Positions 6,113 to 9,769 of a DNA stretch of 9,769 nt are shown here, piece by piece. Within the stretch, counting starts at the first letter, position 1. The number at the start of each line of letters is the position of its first letter. The stretch comes from Spirochaetaceae bacterium (GTDB taxonomy: Bacteria; Spirochaetota; Spirochaetia; B11-G9), in NCBI GenBank assembly GCA_030633365.1, contig DAOVSY010000086.1:1-9769 (forward strand), given 5' to 3'. The position numbers and the translations under genes were made by a program. The notes under the pieces were generated by a model. That model was not told the DNA's origin and ran no database searches. It saw only the letters and a program-made list of their open reading frames with translations.

Positions 6113-7060
6113 ATGAAGAAACTACTAATGGATTGTGATCCAGGTCATGATGACATGATTGCCATAATGGTGGCATGTGCTGCTGAGGATGTCGATTTGC
6201 TTGGAATAACAACAGTCGCGGGTAACCAGACCGGTCCAAAAACCTTTTTAAACGCAAAAAAAGTATTGACGATGATTGGACACACTGATATTCCAGTAGC
6301 CCGGGGTGCAGATAAACCACTAATACGGGAACTAATTTCAGCGGAGTTCATTCATGGAGAATCAGGGCTTGAGGGTGCTATTCTTCCTGAACCGGAGATT
6401 GAAGGGCTTTCTATTTCTGCCCGTGACTTTATTGTTAACACATTGTTAAAATGCAATGAAAAGGTAATTCTGGTTGCGACTGGTCCTCTAACTAATATTG
6501 CAAATGTTCTTATTTCAGCCCCGGAGGTTCATTTTAAAATAGAGAGGATTGTACTGATCGGCGGGGCCATCAAAGACTCTAACATTACTCCAGGTGCAGA
6601 ATTTAATATTTTCGTTGATCCGGAGGCCGCAAAAATTGTATTTGAATCAGGCATTCCTCTTACTCAGGTAGGGCTTGATGTTACAAATAAAACACTACTG
6701 ACATATGAAGATATTGATTATATTACAAGTTTGAAAGGATCTGTATCATCCTTTGTCGGACCCCTTCTGAAATTTTTTGCCGATACAAACAAAAAAGTTT
6801 TCGGGATTAACGGAGCACCAGTCCATGATGCACTGGCTGTGGCAACCGCAATATGGCCCGATATTATCGAGACAAAACTTCTGAATGTTGTAATAGAAAT
6901 AAAAGGCGAATATACACGAGGTCAGACAGTTACAGACATCTACAGTGTCACAGGAAGAAAACCAAACGCTCAGGTCGGTCTTCAGGTAGATGTGGACCGT
7001 ATGAGAAATATAATGATTCAGACTATAAAAAAACTAGACCTTCTTACTGCTAACACTTGA
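6113..7060 (+). CDS. Inosine/uridine-preferring nucleoside hydrolase family enzyme
   Basis: This 315-residue enzyme hydrolyses the N-glycosidic bond of ribonucleosides to give free base and ribose in the cytoplasm. The N-terminal Ca2+ and ribose-binding signature MDCDPGHDD (6-14) is intact. Other family landmarks are VAGNQT (35-40), ARGADKPL (63-70), LVATGPLTNIA (120-130), LIGGA (148-152), AEFNIFVDPEAA (162-173, with N165 and D169) and VHDALAVA (237-244, H238/D239). Base preference cannot be read from sequence alone. GGAG at 6102-6105, 7 nt before the ATG, sets the start. It lies after the binding-protein terminator, and I find no convincing promoter in the 66-base gap, so read-through may express it. 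The length is typical. Confidence 0.93.
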   Translation: MKKLLMDCDPGHDDMIAIMVACAAEDVDLLGITTVAGNQTGPKTFLNAKKVLTMIGHTDIPVARGADKPLIRELISAEFIHGESGLEGAILPEPEIEGLSISARDFIVNTLLKCNEKVILVATGPLTNIANVLISAPEVHFKIERIVLIGGAIKDSNITPGAEFNIFVDPEAAKIVFESGIPLTQVGLDVTNKTLLTYEDIDYITSLKGSVSSFVGPLLKFFADTNKKVFGINGAPVHDALAVATAIWPDIIETKLLNVVIEIKGEYTRGQTVTDIYSVTGRKPNAQVGLQVDVDRMRNIMIQTIKKLDLLTANT

Positions 7061-7087
7061 TCCAAAATAGGGACGGAGGAATAAAAC

Positions 7088-7159
7088 TTAATCTATGGAT
7101 GCTTCCATTACTTCCAACCCTCGATGCAGGGTCTGATTTACAATAATTTTAAAGGGAAT
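7088..7159 (-). pseudogene. Remnant of a second vapB antitoxin gene
   Basis: Positions 7101-7160 match 2851-2910 inside the intact vapB at 53 of 60 bases without a gap. Read on the minus strand in the same frame, it encodes residues equivalent to VapB 24-42 (IPFK.IVNQTL.RGLEVME) with only two changes (T28I, Q35H). A TAA directly precedes this stretch (7160-7162), and a second TAA (7088-7090) ends it after five more codons. There is no in-frame start giving a ribbon-helix-helix domain and no vapC beside it. Four of the seven differences fall at third codon positions, which suggests that the copies diverged while both were coding and that decay came later. Confidence 0.8.
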
Positions 7160-7160
7160 T
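7101..7160 (+). repeat. Diverged direct repeat, copy 2 (vapB remnant)
   Basis: This is the partner of 2851-2910, 4250 bases away in the same orientation. The repeat has no terminal inverted repeats or target duplication that I can see, so it looks like shared gene ancestry rather than a mobile element end. Confidence 0.85.
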
Positions 7161-7190
7161 TAGATATTACTCATATATATAAAATTCTGC

Positions 7191-7196
7191 TATAAT
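7191..7196 (+). promoter_or_regulatory. -10 element of the RNA methyltransferase operon
   Basis: A perfect TATAAT sits 9 nt before the ATG at 7206, which predicts +1 near 7203 and a leader of only about 3 nt. The best -35 at 17-18 nt (TTACTC, 7167-7172) is poor. There is no ribosome site before the start codon. If the start is right, the gene is another almost leaderless one. Confidence 0.5.
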
Positions 7197-7205
7197 CACA
7201 GATGT

Positions 7206-8363
7206 ATGGAAAATATCAATTTTAAAATTGAACACATGGATCCTCTGGGACAGGGTGTATCAAAAGAAAACAAAATAGCCTTTATAGAAAAAACACTCCC
7301 AGGGGAAACCGGAACTGCTGAAGTTTATCGAAAAGCAAAAGGAGTTATTTTCGGAAGACTCTTGAGTCCTGGTAATCTTGAAATAAAATCTGAAGCCAGA
7401 ATAATTCCAGAGTGCCCACAGTATAATGAATGCAGAGGATGTCAGTATCTTCATACAGATTATAAAAATGAAATTATGTTTAAAACAGAATCACTTAATA
7501 GAATGTTTAAAAGTATTCTTCCGGAATCTGGCAAAATAGTTACTCATTCAGCATTGCAGAGATTTAATTATAGAAATAGAGTTCAAATTCATTATGATAT
7601 GGAATCCAGTGATTTTGGACTTATAAGTAGTCATTCCAGGCACTTTGTTAATGCATCCGATTGTCTGCTGCCCAATACGTCAATTAAAGATGCAGTTAAA
7701 AATCTATACAAAAATGACAATTGGAAAGATTTTGCAATAAAGAGTAATGAAAGGAAGGGGTACATAGAAGTTTATCTAAAACCAGAAGAAACAATTCCTA
7801 AAATAACTGTAAATAAACCTTATTCAGAGGGAGGGTTTACCCAGGTTAACAACAAAATGGGGAAAGTACTTTCTAATCTTGTAACAAAAATGTATGACGA
7901 TTACCTGGATATAAGCAGAGAACTTCTGGTACTGGATATCTTTGGTGGGAATGGAAACCTGTCAAAGAATTTTATAAATGCTTATATAAATGTGTATGAT
8001 CTTAATTCAGATAATCAATTTAAACCAATAATGCAGAATAAAAATCAACACTATATAAATATTGATCTTTATAAAAAAGATCCTGTAAATCAAATTAAAA
8101 ACTCTCTTAAAAGTTTAAAATTTCCAACCCTGGATCTGGTTATTTTTGACCCTCCCAGAGCTGGTGTTAAATTTATAAATTCTTACATAGAAAAACTGGA
8201 TGCCCCTTTTATTTTTTATATAAGTTGTGACCCGGCAACACTTAAGAGAGATACAATAATAATAAATAGATACGATATAATGGAAATACATATGATAGAT
8301 TTATTTCCAGGAACCAGACATTTTGAAACACTTATAGTTTTTAAAAAAATGGGGAAATATTAA
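7206..8363 (+). CDS. TrmA/RumA-family RNA (uracil-C5-)-methyltransferase
   Basis: The 385-residue enzyme transfers a methyl group from S-adenosylmethionine to C5 of a uracil in tRNA or 23S rRNA. An N-terminal TRAM-like RNA-binding region (1-55) is followed by an iron-sulfur cluster motif C70-x5-C76-x2-C79, with the fourth ligand C153 in NASDCLLPN, as in RumA/RlmD-type enzymes and unlike E. coli TrmA. The catalytic domain has FTQVNNKMG (211-219), SAM motif LVLDIFGGNGNLS (241-253), DPPRAG (315-320), the nucleophile C341 in YISCDPATLKRD (338-349), and the general base E374 in PGTRHFE. All key residues are present. It is shorter than most RumA proteins (about 430-450), largely through the central region. 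The exact uridine target cannot be assigned. Codons are more ATA- and AAT-rich than those of the hydrolase gene upstream. It heads an operon with ribokinase 15 nt downstream. Confidence 0.9.
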   Translation: MENINFKIEHMDPLGQGVSKENKIAFIEKTLPGETGTAEVYRKAKGVIFGRLLSPGNLEIKSEARIIPECPQYNECRGCQYLHTDYKNEIMFKTESLNRMFKSILPESGKIVTHSALQRFNYRNRVQIHYDMESSDFGLISSHSRHFVNASDCLLPNTSIKDAVKNLYKNDNWKDFAIKSNERKGYIEVYLKPEETIPKITVNKPYSEGGFTQVNNKMGKVLSNLVTKMYDDYLDISRELLVLDIFGGNGNLSKNFINAYINVYDLNSDNQFKPIMQNKNQHYINIDLYKKDPVNQIKNSLKSLKFPTLDLVIFDPPRAGVKFINSYIEKLDAPFIFYISCDPATLKRDTIIINRYDIMEIHMIDLFPGTRHFETLIVFKKMGKY

Positions 8364-8378
8364 AAAAACGGAGTCAAA

Positions 8379-9278
8379 ATGAAAAAGATTGTAGTACTTG
8401 GCAGTATGAATATGGATTTAACAATTCTTGCAGATCCTTTTCCAGGAAAAGGTGAAACTGTTACAGGAAGTGGTTATGCTCAAATACCAGGAGGGAAAGG
8501 GGCAAACCAGGCTGTAGCGGCAGGGAAGATGGGTTCAGATATATCATTTATTAGTGCCTGTGGGAATGATTCCTTTGGAGACACTCTTTTAGAAGAGTTA
8601 AAAGATAGTAATGTTAATACTAATAGTATTATACGTATGGACTCACACACTGGTATTGCATTAATAGTTAGGGAATCAGATGGTGATAATAGAATTATAA
8701 TTGCATCAGGAGCTAACAGACAACTTTTCCCCGTCCATATTGAGAAAATAAAAAATAAAATTGAAGAAGCTGATATACTTCTATTACAGCTGGAAATACC
8801 AATGGAGACTGTCGAATATGCTGCAACTTTAGCTAAGCAATCTAATACAGTAGTGATCCTTGATCCTGCTCCTGCAGTTAAATTATCTGATAAATTATTA
8901 TCTAATATAGACTTTCTTTTACCAAACGAGCATGAACTTAATCTGGTCCTGGAAAAAACAACAGAAACTCTTGAAGAAAAAGCTGAAATAATTAGCCAAA
9001 AAGGTGTGGGAACACTAATACTAACCGAAGGAAACAAAGGAGTAACAATTATATCAGATTCAAAAAAGATAAAAATTAATGCTCCAAAAATGAACGCTGT
9101 GGACACAACTGCAGCAGGAGATACATTTGCAGGTGCATTTGCCTATGGTTTGGCAAACAATTGGGATGTTAAGAAGTCAGCAGAATTTGCAGTAAAAGCA
9201 GCATCTCTTTCTGTTACTAAAATTGGAGCCCAGTCTTCAATACCCTGGTTAAAAGAAGTTGAAGCATTGGAGATTTAA
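8379..9278 (+). CDS. rbsK: Ribokinase
   Basis: The 299-residue PfkB-family kinase phosphorylates D-ribose at O5 with ATP to give ribose 5-phosphate. Signatures are GSMNMDLTILADPFPGKGET (8-27, with the sugar-contacting N11/D13), the first PfkB motif IPGGKGANQAVAAGKMG (36-52), LLQLEIP (135-141), LDPAPA (161-166), LPNEHEL (181-187), and the second motif DTTAAGDTFAGAFAYG (242-257), which contains the anion hole and catalytic base D248. The length and order match typical RbsK. CGGAG at 8369-8373, 5 nt before the ATG, sets the start. The gene is between an RNA methyltransferase (15 nt gap) and a SAM methyltransferase (2 nt gap). With the nucleoside hydrolase 1.3 kb upstream it can send the released ribose into the pentose phosphate pathway. 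Other PfkB sugars cannot be fully excluded. Confidence 0.92.
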   Translation: MKKIVVLGSMNMDLTILADPFPGKGETVTGSGYAQIPGGKGANQAVAAGKMGSDISFISACGNDSFGDTLLEELKDSNVNTNSIIRMDSHTGIALIVRESDGDNRIIIASGANRQLFPVHIEKIKNKIEEADILLLQLEIPMETVEYAATLAKQSNTVVILDPAPAVKLSDKLLSNIDFLLPNEHELNLVLEKTTETLEEKAEIISQKGVGTLILTEGNKGVTIISDSKKIKINAPKMNAVDTTAAGDTFAGAFAYGLANNWDVKKSAEFAVKAASLSVTKIGAQSSIPWLKEVEALEI

Positions 9279-9280
9279 TA

Positions 9281-9769
9281 ATGGCTGAACACCATGAAAT
9301 CTACGAACAAAACGCAGATATTTATGACAATCTTGTTTCCCATGAAGACTATTCGGAGAATCTATTAAGTAAAATTAAAAGACTAGTTCCTTTAACAGGA
9401 AAAGATGTAGTTGAATTGGGAGCAGGAACAGGGAGAATAACTGGAATACTTGCCCCTTTTGTAAATTCTATAAAAGCATTTGATATATCTCAGCACATGC
9501 TCGATTTTGCAAAAACAAAACTGGATAAATTAAACCTGAATAATTGGGAATTAAATACTGCCGATAACAGAACAATACCACTTCCTGACAACTGTGCGGA
9601 TCTTGTTATTTCGGGTTGGAGTATAGGTTATTTTGCATCCTGGAAAAATAAAAATTGGAAACAAGACACAAAAAAAGCTGTATTTGAAATGGAGCGCATG
9701 CTTCGAACGGGAGGAGTGGCTATTATAATTGAAACTCTGGGGACAGGACATAAAAACCCAATTGAACCC
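9281..9769 (+). CDS. Class I SAM-dependent methyltransferase, C-terminus cut by right edge
   Basis: The ATG at 9281 follows the ribokinase stop by 2 nt, with GGAG (9269-9272) inside the end of that gene as ribosome site, 8 nt away. The frame stays open for 163 codons to the window edge. The sequence shows a Rossmann-fold methyltransferase: the pre-motif YEQNADIYDNLV (8-19), motif I VVELGAGTGRIT (43-54), an acidic residue after strand 2 (D68 in AFDIS), motif II/III region NTADNRTIPLPDNCADLVIS (92-111), and the ERMLRTGGVAIIIET block (138-152). It resembles Methyltransf_11/25 small-molecule methyltransferases; the acceptor is unknown. Tight spacing makes it the third gene of the operon starting at 7206. 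Confidence 0.88.
   Translation, partial: MAEHHEIYEQNADIYDNLVSHEDYSENLLSKIKRLVPLTGKDVVELGAGTGRITGILAPFVNSIKAFDISQHMLDFAKTKLDKLNLNNWELNTADNRTIPLPDNCADLVISGWSIGYFASWKNKNWKQDTKKAVFEMERMLRTGGVAIIIETLGTGHKNPIEP

Larger units (their letters stand above)
7061..7205. other. Intergenic stretch with orphan ribosome site, vapB remnant and promoter
   Basis: Right after the hydrolase stop there is a strong GGACGGAGGA (7071-7080) with no start codon at a usable distance. Next comes a decayed antitoxin fragment on the minus strand, then an AT-rich promoter for the RNA methyltransferase gene. The arrangement suggests that a gene once followed the hydrolase and was removed or replaced. Confidence 0.55.

Noticed and set aside
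7101..7160. Repeat pair as ends of an insertion sequence or composite element
   Set aside because: The copies are direct, differ at 7 of 60 bases, lie within antitoxin coding sequence, and no transposase or target duplication is seen.
8480..9106. Long minus-strand ORF of 208 codons
   Set aside because: It is the antisense shadow of ribokinase, whose motifs are complete on the plus strand.

Overview
The window is AT-rich DNA from a bacterium, most likely a free-living or host-associated spirochaete (Spirochaetota). This is an inference from gene style: a BMP/PnrA-type binding protein whose mature end begins AAGSKES, a barrel-like exported protein at the left edge, low GC and ATA-rich codon use. 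No rRNA or tRNA is present to confirm it.

Left part (1-2978). The 5' end of an exported protein gene runs off the left edge on the minus strand. It diverges from a membrane-anchored DUF302 gene on the plus strand. That gene converges, across a near-perfect palindrome (probable bidirectional terminator), on a minus-strand pair: a NimA-like flavin split-barrel protein followed 3 nt later by a small M50 site-2-protease-like peptidase. Upstream of these on the minus strand lies a compact vapBC toxin-antitoxin pair with a four-base overlap. Its promoter is well formed, an inverted repeat overlaps the -35, and the spacing predicts a leaderless vapB mRNA.

Middle (2979-4943). About 360 bases without a recognisable gene are followed by a broken sugar-phosphate isomerase/epimerase gene (premature TGA where the family has Trp, an internal in-frame deletion and a lost C-terminus). 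That pseudogene sits directly downstream of an intact LacI-family regulator. The regulator diverges, across a 240-base AT-rich control region with two sigma70-like promoters and a candidate operator, from a nucleoside-type substrate-binding protein.

Right part (4944-9769). The BMP-family binding protein is followed by a clear intrinsic terminator, then a nucleoside hydrolase, then a short stretch holding a decayed copy of the vapB antitoxin gene. An operon follows: a TrmA/RumA-type RNA uracil-C5 methyltransferase, ribokinase, and a class I SAM methyltransferase cut by the right edge. Binding protein, nucleoside hydrolase and ribokinase together suggest capture of nucleosides, cleavage to base plus ribose, and phosphorylation of ribose to ribose 5-phosphate. 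The ABC ATPase and permease that the binding protein needs are not in the window.

I see no clearly new multi-gene system. The strongest observations are the vapB remnant about 4.2 kb from the intact vapB, the vapBC operator and leaderless promoter, two further promoters predicted to give almost leaderless mRNAs, and the dead isomerase gene next to a live regulator.
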